A DNA stretch of 64,000 bases from Anticarsia gemmatalis (Eukaryota; Arthropoda; Insecta; Lepidoptera; Erebidae): positions 3,596,001 through 3,660,000 of the forward strand of contig NC_134751.1 of NCBI RefSeq assembly GCF_050436995.1, in the 5' to 3' direction. Numbering within the stretch: position 1 is the stretch's first letter; every line of letters begins with the position of its first letter. Below are positions 35,001-47,789 of this stretch, in pieces. A model generated the notes under the pieces. It saw only the letters and a program-made list of their open reading frames with translations. It did not search any database and had not been told where the DNA came from. The translations under genes were made by a program, and so were the position numbers.

Positions 35001-36149
35001 AAAACGGTTTGGCAACATAAAACGGTTTTATTGTATACAATACTCATTTTTATGGTCTGTTTATAAGGGTGCGAGTGAAGAATAGATAGCTTTATGGAAG
35101 GATGTCGGCGATTTCGTATTTATTGTTGGTAAAATGTCATTTATGGAAATTATTATAGACGTACTACCCTTTTTATAAACGGTAAACGAAAATCTAAATA
35201 TATATTATTATGCGGAAATGTGTATATTTCTAAGAATATAATAGGTATATATATACATTTTAAGACTTTTTTATATAGAAGTTGTTTTGAAGATGACGCA
35301 GACTTCACTAGTAACGTGGAATAAGGTTTCGTTTTATTTCTAAAATTCAAGCTACCGCTCTACCAAATTTTTTCCTGCATCGACTTCTCAACTAAGTTAC
35401 ATAAGCGAAAACTGAAATAATTAACTTTGAGTTATAGCAGTGTGTAAAATTAAGATAAGAAAACAATAAAACAAGACGATGTACGTACGTGTACTATTGT
35501 GATACTATCTTTTGTGTATTCATACCTTTTTCCACTTTCAATCTTTAAACGAAATTTATGTACCCGCGTATCTTTTGAACAACTAAACAAAATTCGATAA
35601 TACTCTTCTTAATATGTTTATAGCTGTTAGGAGAAGCTTTGTATAGCATTTTTGGAATCAAAATTCCCACGCGAATGGAATCAACGGGGTAAAATTGTAC
35701 TATACCTAGACGAAGTCGGGCCAATGCGTAGTAATCAATAATTTTACATTACTAAACAGATAATGCCTCTTCAAATCAGGAGCACTACGCTAGCTGCCTA
35801 CTAAGCTAATATTTTACATACGCCCTGTAGGTAACACCCACGACCTTCAAATGTTATTTTTTAACTGTTAAACAAACGTCCGTATTTATAATTCATGTAC
35901 ATTTCATAAGGTTTCGTAGATTTATTATTAGATACCGTATTGTACAACGTTATAATTGGAATCCGTATTAAAACAATCGTGTCTTTAATATAATACCCTT
36001 CTATTAATACATTCTCAGACCGTGTGACGTAAGCGAGTATTATTATCTTATCATATGTTTTACATTAGATTTTGTTACGTAATTTAAAATGTATTATTAG
36101 GGACCTAAAATAATAGTTTCGTATTCAGGTGGGATGTCTTACTTAAGCG
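32075..36149 (-). other. Probable 5'UTR intron or upstream region
   Basis: Directly upstream, on the minus strand, of the exon at 31801-32074. The acceptor at its near end is clear, but I could not find the matching donor or the transcription start. The rest is AT-rich and has no recognised repeat. Confidence 0.4.
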
Positions 36150-36298
36150 CAGTACACAATATAGACGTAGACCCGCCGACCTATGTTGGCAACTTTTTGT
36201 CAGCGAGCTAGTTGGCCAACTGAGCGCTTGTGTACGTAGACCGCCAACATGCCGTCGGATTGTGTCGGCCGATCGGCGACTATAGTGTATATTGTGCC
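36150..36298. repeat. Foldback (MITE-like) element
   Basis: Centred on the perfect 12-bp palindrome AGTTGGCCAACT (36210-36221). Flanking it symmetrically are atgttggc (36183-36190) and gccaacat (36243-36250), then acacaatata and tatattgtg near the ends. The segment is GC-rich compared with its surroundings and has no second copy in the window. Confidence 0.5.
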
Positions 36299-37564
36299 TA
36301 AGAATTTGTAGTACTTTGGTATTTTCTTTTTGTAAATATTTAGATTCAACATTATCTTTGTTAGCTCAACACACTCACGTAACAAATCTAGTTACGAGCT
36401 TCGTTACGCTAAAAATTCAAATTCTCATCAACGTCGCATTTATTTTATTCGTCACAAAGAACATTACCAACCTACTTACAACAACCTACCTACTTACGGC
36501 TTTGATTACGATGTGTGAACATAATTCAATTTGTTATTTCCATTTTCTTTGATATTTTTATACGTTTACCAACATGGGACTTGGCATTAAGTAACGTTGT
36601 GCCCAATGTGAACAGAATCTTGTTTCGTCAGCATTAACATTAAGACAAATTGAAAAAAAGATTGTAGGCCGTAGAAATGATAGGATTTGGCTGTCTCTTT
36701 GAGTAATCACAAGCTCCCTCTTATTTCCTTCTTGAGTATTATTTTTATTACTTCATTAGGATTAGTTAAATTGCAAACTCGCTTTAAAGTAACTGAAATG
36801 TATTGAAATATTAGATCTTTAGGGCTTTAATAAAGGTACGAGCTTAGAAGATATTACCTTAATTATTTTGCTTTTAAATAATGATAGACTAAAACAGCTG
36901 TGGTGAATTTCCATTTATTTATTATTCCAAGTCTAGCTTTCAGTATTTATATGGTCTTATCTATGATAACATTTTTGGTCATAATCAAAACCACAGCGCA
37001 TTTTTAACTCTATTCCTTTTCAATGTTACAGTAGCATGTCCTACATTCCTCTTGTAAAACAAACACAGAACATATGAAACTAACCTCCAAAACAACTCAA
37101 ACGGCCGTTTTAACTTTATTAACAAACCGAAACAGTAGCACGTAAGAAACCTTATAATAGGTGGCAACGACAAAGCACAGACATAGGTAACAACAGAAAC
37201 GTTTCTGTGATACATAAAGAGGTAGAACACAATACAATTTCTGCCTCGGACGCCTTTGTACAATAGCCGTCGTCCTTTTCAGGTCACTTCCACTGTAACA
37301 TGTTGAACAAATAATTATGCTCGTACATTGTGCGAAAAAACATTTGTTTAACACCGAAGGAGTTTATTGAATGAAGTGTTCATAATTCAGTTTTGTTCTT
37401 TCTGATTGGGCATTGTTGAGAGTTTGTTGCGCTTCTGTTTCGTTTTTTTAAGTAAAATGTGTTGAATTGTAATGATGGGTTTTTTGTTTGTGTATTTGTA
37501 AGGTTAATTTTTGTTATTTGTATGTACGTACTTGTGAAATGTTGTATCTGTCTACCGTCTTTAT

Positions 37565-37610
37565 AATTCATCACATGATTTAGATGTCTATCTATATCAT
37601 GTGATGAATT
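37565..37610. repeat. Perfect 15-bp inverted repeat
   Basis: aattcatcacatgat (37565-37579) and atcatgtgatgaatt (37596-37610) are exact reverse complements around a 16-nt loop. Confidence 0.85.
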
Positions 37611-38350
37611 CATTCATTCATGATCATTAAGACACATAAAAAAATACTAAACTATGTATGTATAGATTGTATAGTGTTTTTGCATCATGATAAGTCTGTT
37701 ACGCATTTTGTACACAAGGATACGCGAATCTCCGATTATTATCAACGATTTTAGTCTTCAAGGTACTGCCATACAAATCCATTGAGATTTGTAAACGAGT
37801 TGTGTCGCTGACGTTCGTCCCGCGCCATGTAGACTAAAGTCGTGGAGCATCGAAGACTTGCGTAGCCTTGTGTATGCATGGCCTTAGTCTACAGTGCCCT
37901 AAAGATATAATTTGACACTGACTACAAACTACGCGGAACTACGTCAATGATAAGACTAAGTACTACTTACTCTTATTTTAGTAATCTTTAATAGTTTAGT
38001 TTATTACGTCATCATGTAACCGTCTTCACAAGTTTTACGTATATCGAGTTATTATGATTAGAGACATAATTTTTATAATCCTTTTTATAGCTAATGAAGA
38101 TGTATATAAAAATGAAACATTATACCCTTGGTATAAAATGTCCGGACCATAATAATGTGTCACGCGTTTTCCTTATAGACCCATAAAATGTGATGGGGTT
38201 TGTGAAAAATTTCGATACACTTTTTTGTAGTTTATGAAAATTACAATACGTTGCTGTACAAGAGTGTTGCAAACTGGATGGGAATTCTGATACTTTTGTA
38301 AAGTACACACAGTTACAACAGCTAACATTTTATTTAGGCCGTAGCGTACA

Positions 38351-38424
38351 CACGTGGACGCGCTTTAGCCCGGGCAAATTATCAACGTGCGTTATCAGAA
38401 CGCACGGTGAGCGCTTGTCACGTG
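38351..38424. promoter_or_regulatory. Two E-boxes around a hairpin
   Basis: CACGTG occurs at 38351-38356 and 38419-38424 (the second within TCACGTGA). Between them CGTGCGTT and AACGCACG (38386-38406) form a perfect 8-bp stem. The patch is GC-rich. Confidence 0.3.
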
Positions 38425-39617
38425 ATAGTGTTCTTAGTATTGTTGAATTAAATGCCTATTACCACCCTCTGTCGGGCAACTGCCATATGAGTGATGTAAT
38501 ATGCACTTTAAATAATGGTAGACTGAAACTTTAGTTGTAATTAGTTTACCTCATTCCCATTGTACTTAAAAGCGGTTTTAGAAACGATAATCTGGGGTTA
38601 AGAATTATGATACTAAGATAATATACTACTACGATGAAAATAAAAATACTAGATGAGACTGAGTTTAACCTATTTCAAAAAGCATGATGTTGCAAAAATC
38701 TTGCCTGAAAATTTAATTTATAAAACTTTAGCTCTCAAATAATGTATTATTAATCAGCCATTACACTAAAAGGTAGAAAACTAAAACAACTGTTCAAAGC
38801 TAACGATTTACGAAAACTTTAAATAATTTAATATTATACGTTTAAATGAACTGTCTGGAAACAACTGAGTAAAAGAACATGAAAGCAGTTATTTAAGTTA
38901 GAAAATACAATGAGATTTAGTTAACCTTTGGTTATGAACTCATACGGGCGGGAATTCTTATTTAAATTATGTCTACTGCGTCGTGATATGCATATGGAAC
39001 TTGGAATTCCATTCGCGTGGTTGAAATATGTATGGGTAGTATCAAAATAACATAGCGTTTGTGTAGAAAATACTGTCATAGTTTATGCCTATATGTTTAT
39101 CCACGAAGAGAATTGTAATCATCGTGAATAATCTTTGTCATGAAATAGGGAAAAACTAAAAGCAAAAAACAAATAGAAGCTTGGACTTAAAACCTAAACA
39201 CTTCCTCATTCGAAGGAAATTATGTCCAGTTGTATAACAACAGTCATGGGTTGAAAAAAAATCTTGTAGGTCCACACACGTCACTGTTTTTGTTGAGTGC
39301 CTATACATTTCAAAAGGTTTTTGTACACCCTGGCATATAACCAAATTTTTTTTTATATTTACTAGATATGTAAAATAGACGAAATGCGTATTCATAATAT
39401 TAAGCATGAGTATTATTGCACCATACACACCTATTACCTCAGCCAACTAAGTGAATCACGTTATAGAATAACACACAAACCCTTCACTTGCTTACGAAGT
39501 CTTACATGTTCCACGGAAACGGGTTGCCGTACAGTAATGTAATTAACTTCTGAGAGATTCCATTATGAATGTGAGTGCTTGCGTTGTTTCTAAGAACTTT
39601 GCTTATTTAACGTCTTA

Positions 39618-39804
39618 TCTTTATATATATAATTCTTCTGTAAGTGTGTATGTCACTGAACTTATCTTAAACGGCTGGACCGATTATGATAAAATTTTTT
39701 GTGTGTGTTCAAGGGGATCTGAGAATGGTTTAGATTCACAATTTTGTCCGCTGGACAATGTCATTTTGACGTGTAGACAGGACAACGTCTGTCGGGTCCG
39801 CTAG
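39618..39804 (+). mobile_element. Non-autonomous Helitron-like element, subfamily A
   Basis: It starts A|TCTTTATATATATAATTCTTC and ends gtcgggtccgCTAG|T. It is 187 bp and is the opposite-strand partner of 4353-4537. A stop-free frame across it (from 39565) is a by-product of the repeat. Confidence 0.7.
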
Positions 39805-39999
39805 TGTGTTATAAACATCTTGATTAACTGTTTTTTATCTTTATGCTAAGATTTAAGTGGTTATAGATGACTTAATTAGTTTGTTAGCTTTTAAATCAGC
39901 ACGTGCTTAAAGGTTCAAACCTTAGGCTATTCTTGTACACAAAAAAATGCGAGATTTTGAAGTAAGAAAGATTTAAAAATATATTAGACAATTCTTTCA

Positions 40000-40095
40000 G
40001 GAATGCGCAGTCATCAAGGTGCATTTGGTTAGCGTGGTAAACTCGCGTGTAGTCTCCTAGTGGTTACAGGAGGACTTTTGCGCAGCAGTAGAACT
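40000..40095 (+). repeat. Diverged non-LTR or SINE 3' region
   Basis: The sequence ttggttagcgtggtaaactcg, then tctcctagtggttacaggag, then gcgcagcagtagaac follows the order of the lepidopteran 'ggccagcgtggtggacta...cccagcagtggga' tail. Confidence 0.4.
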
Positions 40096-40886
40096 ATAAT
40101 TTTGTTTCTAACGAGAGGTAGAGACAAAATCTTTTGTAACTTATATGGAATCCTGGAGTATATGGATACAAGTACCTCGACTGCAAAACGCTGTTCCTAG
40201 AACAGCAAATTAATGTTAACATAAAAAAAAGATTACAAAAAATTGCTATAACTTTTTGGCTTTTCCGATTTTCCGAACATAGACAACCTTTTTGTTTTTT
40301 CCTAGAAGATAACTGTTTTTATCATTTACTGAAAATTTATTTCATCAATATGAAAGTAAAAATAATACTTTACACGTGATTGAAATATAAACTATTGAAA
40401 AAATAACATTGTAAAATTTAAGCCAGATGCGTTAACCTTTTGCGACCTAAGTAATACTAAATATTATCTTTACTTAAAAAATAACAAACAAAAAGGTGAA
40501 GCATAACATAAATGTAATAAGAAACTAAACAAATGAGCTAACTTTAAACCACACAATGTAGATTATGCAAACGAATAATCTTAGTCATGAAACGCTAAAA
40601 CATTTACGAAGGTTATGCTGCAATTTCATTTACTGCAGTCACTTTTATTTGTTCAAAGTAATATTTCGAAGGGAAAGTCACGGAACCTCACGCAAGTACG
40701 GAACATTGTAACTCATTATAACTTTGTCGATAGACAAACATGGCCCGGTATATGTTTGTAAGGAAGTTCTGCCGCTTCTTTAAAGACAAAGTTCTTTACG
40801 ACTCGAAAAACGTATATTAAATTACGACAGCGTCTTATTAAGTCGTTAACACTAAAACAATGTAAAGCAATAGCAGATGTGAGTTA

Positions 40887-40894
40887 TGACGTCA
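40887..40894. promoter_or_regulatory. CRE-like octamer TGACGTCA
   Basis: Exact palindromic CRE consensus; the first of four in 40.9-46.9 kb. Confidence 0.35.
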
Positions 40895-41610
40895 TTTAGT
40901 TTTAATGTCGTTAACTTGCTCCGCTGGTTTAGTTAGTTAATGTAGTTTTCATTGTGAAAAACTGGGTTTTAATGATTTAATAAAAATGCATACTATCTAA
41001 GTGCAATTTCTTACACTTGGTAATGTCACTTTCGTATTAAGTACTTGCTTGACACTATTTTTTGAAATTAAGTTACAATCGATGTTCAATTTTCCATCAG
41101 AAAAAAAAAACACTTCTGATCATAGTGGACAGTATAAATTGTATTCAATGTGAATGTTTCTAACACTAACACTATAAATATGTATATTATAAAATAAATA
41201 CTTAAGAGAACTAGATTTATTTATGTTTGCTATTATTCACCTTATTCCAAAAACAGTTTACTTCACTTCTTTTACTCTTAAGATAAAGAGAGCGAGAATG
41301 AGAGAAAATAATGTAGGACATTTCGTCCTAAATTCTGAAGCGAAGTTTTTAGTAAGTATACTTATTAATATGTATGCTTGAGATAAGCAATCCTAAATAT
41401 TAACACTGCATATAACCTTGGAATCGTAAAAGTCGAAAGTCCATTAGCTATAGTAGACTTTGCCGGCAACTTCATACGAGCAAATCATGCTTCCAGAGCC
41501 TAGTTTTTTATCGCTTATATCTAGGTCAGCATCGGCATATACGTGTTCCTTGAACCGCGAACTTAGAGGCTCACTTAAATGTTTGTGATTTGAAAATTTT
41601 GATAGTCTCT

Positions 41611-41705
41611 GTAGTTTCAGCAGTAGTGCATGCGGCTGCTAATCGGTAAGTTAAGGGTTCGATTCCCGGAAAAAGTGTTATTGGGTTTTTATATCTCGAC
41701 AAGAA
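41611..41705 (+). repeat. tRNA-like SINE head
   Basis: The perfect B box ggttcgattcc (41656-41666) is preceded by cagcagtagtgc, a weak A box, and ggctgctaatcggtaag, which resembles a tRNA anticodon arm. It is followed by ttattgggtttttatatc, a common continuation in lepidopteran SINEs. The acceptor stem cannot be formed, so it is not a working tRNA gene. Confidence 0.5.
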
Positions 41706-41810
41706 AATTCTCATTAGTAATTTGATATTTTGTAACGTGCTCGGTTTATAACAATAGCATCCTATTCAGGAGCCCAAAACTGTAAATGGCAAAAATTAGG
41801 AAAGAGAATA

Positions 41811-41979
41811 CTGTAGCGCGATTCACTACAATTGGAACCATTGAATGTTTTACATTTAAAATATTTTGCAAAAATAGTTTGTACGACGTCTGCTAGAGGC
41901 GCTGATCAGATTTTCATACAACATTTTTCGATAGCTAACCGGTTGTCGATACTCAATATTATTAGAGAATCTGCTGCTT
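41811..41979 (+). mobile_element. MITE family copy 6 (well preserved)
   Basis: The 5' end is ctgtagcgcgattcactac. The core tttacatttaaaatattttgc is followed by gctagaggcgctgatcag and gatagctaaccggttgtcg. The 3' end is ttagagaatctgctgc. It lies between a tRNA-like SINE head (41611-41705) and a SINE-like tail (41980-42015). Confidence 0.8.
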
Positions 41980-42015
41980 TCACTTTCGGGTGTAAAAAAA
42001 CGTTATGTTATAAAT
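41980..42015 (+). repeat. SINE-like tail beside MITE copy 6
   Basis: The sequence cactttcgggtgtaaaaaaac followed by gttatgttataaat matches the family at 28800-28885. Confidence 0.4.
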
Positions 42016-42701
42016 ATATAATCTGTTGGAAAATCGGGCCGATGAATTCAATAAGGATAATATTTCTTAAGAGTTCACTTTAGTGAATAAACACGCTGAA
42101 GCATTCCTAGAAAACTTTCAAACAAATTTACTTACGGCAACTTGATTTAATTCGAAGAAATTTTTTGCCCTTTTTTGTTTCTCGTTTAATTTTATAAAGT
42201 GGTGGGCGTGAATTTCAGATTTCTTGTGGCCTTGTGATCGCGGATGGTTAACTTACACTCCAAGATTAATATTTTTATATGATATTGATGTCGCGAAGTA
42301 ACTTTACAACAATAATGAAACCAACCATCATTTGGTTTCAAGGAACGAATTTAGAACCTATTGCAGTATAAATATCAGGGCTTTAATGTCACTATAGTAC
42401 ATCATAAGATGAACCAGATGTGATGTTTTGAATCTCAGTTGACAACTATTTGGAAGTCATACTGTGTATTGACATTTTCCCTAAAATACGGTGATTAGTA
42501 CAATACGTTGTCAAATAAGCACGCAGATTTCTTAACAGTTTAAAAAACTGAAATCTTTTCCCAAATCAACATTCAAAATATTTTCCACCCTAAACCGTGG
42601 CTACACTCAGACATATTAGACGAACCTCAATGCAAGAGTGTTCACGAGAGCGTTAAAGTACTTGGAGAGCTGTCATTCTCACTTGCCAACATGACGGATG
42701 C

Positions 42702-42709
42702 TGACGTCA
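42702..42709. promoter_or_regulatory. CRE-like octamer TGACGTCA
   Basis: Exact palindromic CRE consensus in a GC-richer patch (about 42595-42725). Confidence 0.35.
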
Positions 42710-43381
42710 TCACAAAAATAACCCCTACATCAAAGGTAACAAGGACAATACAAGCACACAATGTAGAAGAAATTGGCAAGGAAAAAGTACATTAAACAGG
42801 AAACGTGTCAAAACGTATACTGTCGGATGAACGTGACGAGCCAATCCTCGCGGAATCAGGACAAGCAACATACAGAATATCAAACGGCATTGTACTCTCA
42901 ACGAATATTCTACTATTGATACGAGCGAAGTTATATATGAAAAGGGAAATATATTTGCGAAGGAATTCGAGGAATATCTAATTTGCATGCCCGTTCGGCT
43001 TATGACAAATCGTGGAATGTATTTTGTTTTTTGTTGTACTAGATTCGATTCTTAATGTTTTGTTTCGGCTTCGCGGTAATTATGCTCTCAAGTTTGCTGT
43101 CTAGACTTACTAACATTTTTTTAGCATTAACAAAATAAACATGACATTACATTAAATTTACACACTGGCAATTTCAACTTTGTTTATAAATGTATTGAAC
43201 CCGTCGAGCCAACTACAAAGGTTATATTTGATAAAAGTAATATACAAAATATGAAAATTAACTAAAACCCTACGTAATGCTCCCACATAGCAACAATAAC
43301 ATTACATAATATCACCTAATTACCCGTAAAAACAACAAAGACACGAAACATAGCCCGAGATCAAAGTGGCACAGTGTCATG

Positions 43382-43411
43382 TTACGTCATGACGTAAGAC
43401 GTGTGACGTCA
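43382..43411. promoter_or_regulatory. Cluster of bZIP-type sites
   Basis: TTACGTCATGACGTAA (43382-43397) is a perfect 16-bp palindrome made of two TTACGTCA half-sites. TGACGTCA follows at 43404-43411. Such sites bind bZIP factors of the ATF/CREB and PAR groups (known); function here is not shown. Confidence 0.4.
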
Positions 43412-43647
43412 TTATATCCCTATCACACTAATAGAAGCCATTGTCGAAGGGATTGTGAATATTATTACGTAAATACAGTTTTATGTATTTTCAGCGTATA
43501 TACGGGTTTAAGTTCAAGTCTTTCAGAATCCATTCTTATAGAAAATGTGACGGTAAAATTCAAAGCCATTTACAAAAATCTTTAAAAAACGGACAAATAT
43601 TAATATATTACACAAGAAAGCTATTTCGAATTTTTCGAATAATTATT

Positions 43648-43716
43648 ATTCGAAAAAACAAATTGATACATATAACAAGTCAGTATTCGAAAAACAAATT
43701 GATACATATAACAAGT
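43648..43716 (+). repeat. Two-copy tandem repeat
   Basis: The unit of about 37 bp, starting attcgaaaaacaaattgata, occurs twice in a row. The second copy is one A shorter in the A run and lacks the last five bases. Confidence 0.8.
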
Positions 43717-46700
43717 ATATTAACCGTCTGTTTATCCGTACACATAAAATTCATGAACAGACAGACAATTTTGACGTTACGTTAGAGTAAAATCATGAAC
43801 ATTGTGACATGCAAGTGAAACGAGAGATAGCGAATAATTACATCGTCTCAGTTGTTCCTAGTAATGTTTGTTTTACAGTATATCTGTATACCTACGATGT
43901 TCATAAGATACTTCCTGGAACTTTGTGAAAGATATGTGGATTATATCGTAAAAGCATGGCTTTTGAGAGGAATTTCCGTTGCTGAGGAAAATATACGTGA
44001 AGTGAAGGATTAAAATAAGATTGTTTATGTGAAGTAGGTCGTGTTTTGTAAGTTACTTGTGTATTTGTTTTTAAGTTGTATACGCATATAAAGAATGATA
44101 GAAGGAAAATATGTATAGACTTCCGTAGGTACCGATATACTTTAAAAATATAAATACATGAAAAACTTGTATAAAGCTGTTGAAAAATAAAGTGTAGTTT
44201 TCTTATAACGAGATAAAATAATGGACACACAATAATATTACAGATGCTCAATTACTACTCTTGTACTCTACTATTATCTGTTTTAAGGTTTTAATGTCAC
44301 AAAAAGGAAAATAATTTAACAAAATACATTATACATTGTAATCTCATGTAATATCCCACTGCAATACTCAAGAACTAATTTCGTCGTCGGCATCAAAATG
44401 TCTCATTATACTGAAATATTCCTATGTTTATTTTAGTCGTTAATACTAACGCAATAACCCAAAGATTACGCTCGGAGGGTGGCGACGAGGCGTCTTCAAA
44501 ATGACTGTGATTATTCAAAAAGACGCGTATTTTTTGGGTCCCGTACGCAGATTACCCAGTGTTGTATAATTTGTCGATTTTGTTCAGCCTGTATTACATT
44601 TATCGTGAGTTTATTTTTGGAAAAGGAATATAAAAGAAAATATTTTTTGGTGTCCTACTTACTTGGTGGGAAGATAGTCGCAAGATAAGCTATTGACGAC
44701 AAGACACAAAGTATAGACACTATTTGGCATTTTAATACGAAAATAACCTTTCATTAATCCGAAAGCAAAGTTATTTGCGTCCAAGTCCAAACCACTAACG
44801 AAAAACGTAATTGCATAACCACAAGCTGCCTGAGCACACACGACGTAAAACGATTCTAAAATCCGTCTCTTCTAAAAACAGAAAAAGCTGCTTAAACCAA
44901 TATCCTAGGAACATTCCCTGTCGAAAACATCAAAACGTGAAACCCGACTCTGTGTACGCTCCCACATAAAGCGCTTCTTTGTACCTACTAGTGTAAAAAC
45001 ACTTCGCAGAACCCGGCGTCACTGAGACCGACGCACTTAAGCACACAGTTTTCCTTCAAGCAATGTTTTGACGCTTTATCCAAGATTTATTCGTAAATTT
45101 TAAGGTTTGTAGCGAATCTAATGCGGCGTAAGCCACTCAAATAACCTTGTTAATTAAAGAGATACTCACGCAAAGACAGTAATGGGGATTAACAGAATGG
45201 TTTTGAGGCGAAATTGAGTTTCATATTTTGATGCACTTCACAATATTGTTAGAAAATTCCTTTCTTAATTTTAAATTCTTGAAGAAAATGGAAAACAAGA
45301 TATTATTTTCTTGAAAAAAGGTGAAAATATGGAGTAGGACCATTAATAATGCAGAACGATGTTCCTTCGGTTCAAGCCTTGGCTACAAATAGAGGGCGCG
45401 AGCGTGATCTGTTTGTAGCTGAGCGCACAACGAAATTTTCTGAGAATACTATAGTATTTGATATCTGAAATAGGCTAAATGGGGCCATTTTTTGCTTGCT
45501 CTATCTGAAAACTTAATACATCAGGTTTTAGGAGCACTACTACAGAATATTTTTTCGTTAGAACGACAATGCTCAAAACATTTTTAATATTTTTTAGTAT
45601 TTATTTTTATTGTACACCAAGCTAACATTTTTTTAAAAAAGGTCAAGTTGAATCAGATCATATTAATTTTAATTGCATATTCTTTGATCAGAAAATAAGA
45701 TGATGTTTTTTACTGAGGTAAATGTCCCGAGATTAATGATACAAGTTCTAATTCGATTCTCAGATGAACCTTACCCAATTTTTACTTTCACAAATAAAAT
45801 GAGGTAAGATCACGGTAAGATAATAATATTCTTTTTCTTAAAGTTAACGTTTAAAATTCACTAGACTTAATAGTTCTACTTAGCCCCAATAATTCTGAAC
45901 CCATTATTTCACTCTACTAGAAATTTCATTTTTATACCTGCACTTTGGCATTTTAACGACCACACGAAACATGAACACTAAAACAGTAATTGAGAACGAA
46001 ACAAAGCTTGATACGACCCGTGAAACTAGTTTCAGAATTTATTACCGAGCCCAAAAACTAACAACGAGAGCTATCTATCACGAGGAAAAAAGCCTCGTAA
46101 TAAAACATGGAGTATAATAACAGTGAAAACAGAACAATTTGTTATGATCTAGTGTTGTCTAGTTAACACTGCGATTGGTCCCCAAACGATACCTCGAACC
46201 AAAACTAACGTAAATTCACTGCTATTAATATAAATTACTTACGATTTACAATCCCTTTGGGGTGTTAAATTACAGTTATTTCCCTTCGCACAGTGTATAA
46301 AGGCTTTATCATAGCTAGACCGGAGTCCTAACTACTGTCGGCATCAATTTTAATTATTTATTATTGTTGGAAATAATTGAGTTGGCCGTTGCTTTAATGG
46401 ATTCAGATTAATTAACACGCAATCCTGAGAGGTAAGTTGGTTTAAAATTGGTTCTGGATTCGTAATGGTTTTGACAGTCCAGTGACCCGAATTTAAAGTC
46501 GTTAAATCTTTGGTCGCGTGTCATTTATATGAGGTCATTGGCCTTCTATTCAATATTATGCTGACCTGATTACGTCATCATCTTTGTATCTAAAATTGTC
46601 TGAAGACAAATTATGACAATGAATGATGAAGCGAAATTTTGAACGAATCTGCAGTCTACAGCTTTGTTGATATTGACCCGAATAATCGTCATTGAGGGCT

Positions 46701-46871
46701 TACTTATGAAAATATAACACATTTTTGAGGCTTGGCTCCCTTTTCTTGTTTAACAAAATAATAAATCTAGCGTTAAAAGTTATTCCTATAATTTTCTTTG
46801 AATAGTATCGATTAATTTTATCCGGAACAATTTTGGTAGGAAACAGTTGTTACTCCCTAATTGAAATGAAC

Positions 46872-46879
46872 TGACGTCA
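46872..46879. promoter_or_regulatory. CRE-like octamer TGACGTCA
   Basis: Exact palindromic CRE consensus, the last of the four. Confidence 0.35.
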
Positions 46880-47120
46880 CATCACATGACTGTCGTCATT
46901 TGCTTTAACAATACAAGTAGCATAAGTAATCATGACTGTCGCAGCTCCCCAGAGAGGACGCTTGATGGCTAGTTTGACCTGATTGTTAATATTTATACGA
47001 TTCTGACCTTTGCTAAACTGGTGGTGATTTCGACTTGATTAAACCGGTTATCACGGTTATGATTGGGTACATCTTTTTTTTTCTTTATAAAAGAACTACT
47101 TTTATTATTTTTCAGGGTCA

Positions 47121-47236
47121 CTGGAAAAAATTCTGAAAGCCTCTGATGAGCGTTGTAGGAAATATTTTGGCAGTACATTCTTAATGTCAAACTCTCGATA
47201 CTCGACAGTGCCGATTGTACAGAATTGCGGTACTAT
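47121..47236 (-). mobile_element. MITE family copy 7 (truncated)
   Basis: Inverted and incomplete: gcctctgatgagcgttgtagg, ttttggcagtacattcttaatg, actcgacagtgccgattg and a terminal tacagaattgcggtact. The half distal to the core (CCGGTTGTCG side) is missing. Confidence 0.6.
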
Positions 47237-47789
47237 TCTGGCCATTTTGTAATACTATGTATAATATAGAAACGTCACTACGTTTTTTCTAGAACGCAAT
47301 AAAATACTTGTAAAAAGATCTTTGTCTCCATCAAATCAAGTCACTTGGCCAGTAACAGCAGTTACATTACAATAACTCCTTCAGAGCAATCTTTCTTTTA
47401 TCTTTATAAGAACAAAAAACGGGATCTAGTACCACAATATCTCGTCCACATAATTTTTCGATATACTTTTATAAATTCCCATTTTGTCATGTCGTAGTTG
47501 TGACAGTTGGGTCGGGACAAAGCGATTTTACGGTTTATTTCTCTTGTCAGTTACGATATTGTATGACAAGTGCTTGTTAAAATATTCCCAGTGTTTTTAC
47601 AAGGCTCTTGAGTGGTACGGAACTTTTCTTTAGATGTGAATTGATCCTTTTGTTTGTGAGTATGAATTTTAGAAGTTTGTGGCTGTAGTCACTTTGAGGT
47701 GACTGGTATAGCACAGTACTTGAGTAATCCTGTGATATAAGAGATATTTGGAAAGATAAATATTTTTGAACCCTCAATATAAATGGCGA

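Larger units (their letters stand above)
36299..39617. other. No gene seen
   Basis: Holds the hairpin at 37565-37610, an imperfect inverted repeat of gtagactaa (37829-37837 and 37884-37892) and the E-box pair. No supported coding sequence. Confidence 0.5.
42016..47120. other. No gene seen; CRE-like sites
   Basis: The 116-codon minus-strand frame at 43901-44251 is AT-rich and has no motif. GC-richer patches at 42595-42725 and 44940-45060 have no open exon with splice sites. Confidence 0.5.

Noticed and set aside
39565..39804. 79-codon plus-strand frame
   Set aside because: It lies almost entirely in the Helitron-like element 39618-39804 and ends at its CTAG terminus.
41611..41690. tRNA gene
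   Set aside because: The B box is perfect, but the acceptor stem and A box are not; it fits the head of a tRNA-derived SINE.
43901..44251. 116-codon minus-strand open frame
   Set aside because: Very AT-rich, no recognisable domain or splice context. A few frames of this length are expected by chance in 64 kb of this composition.
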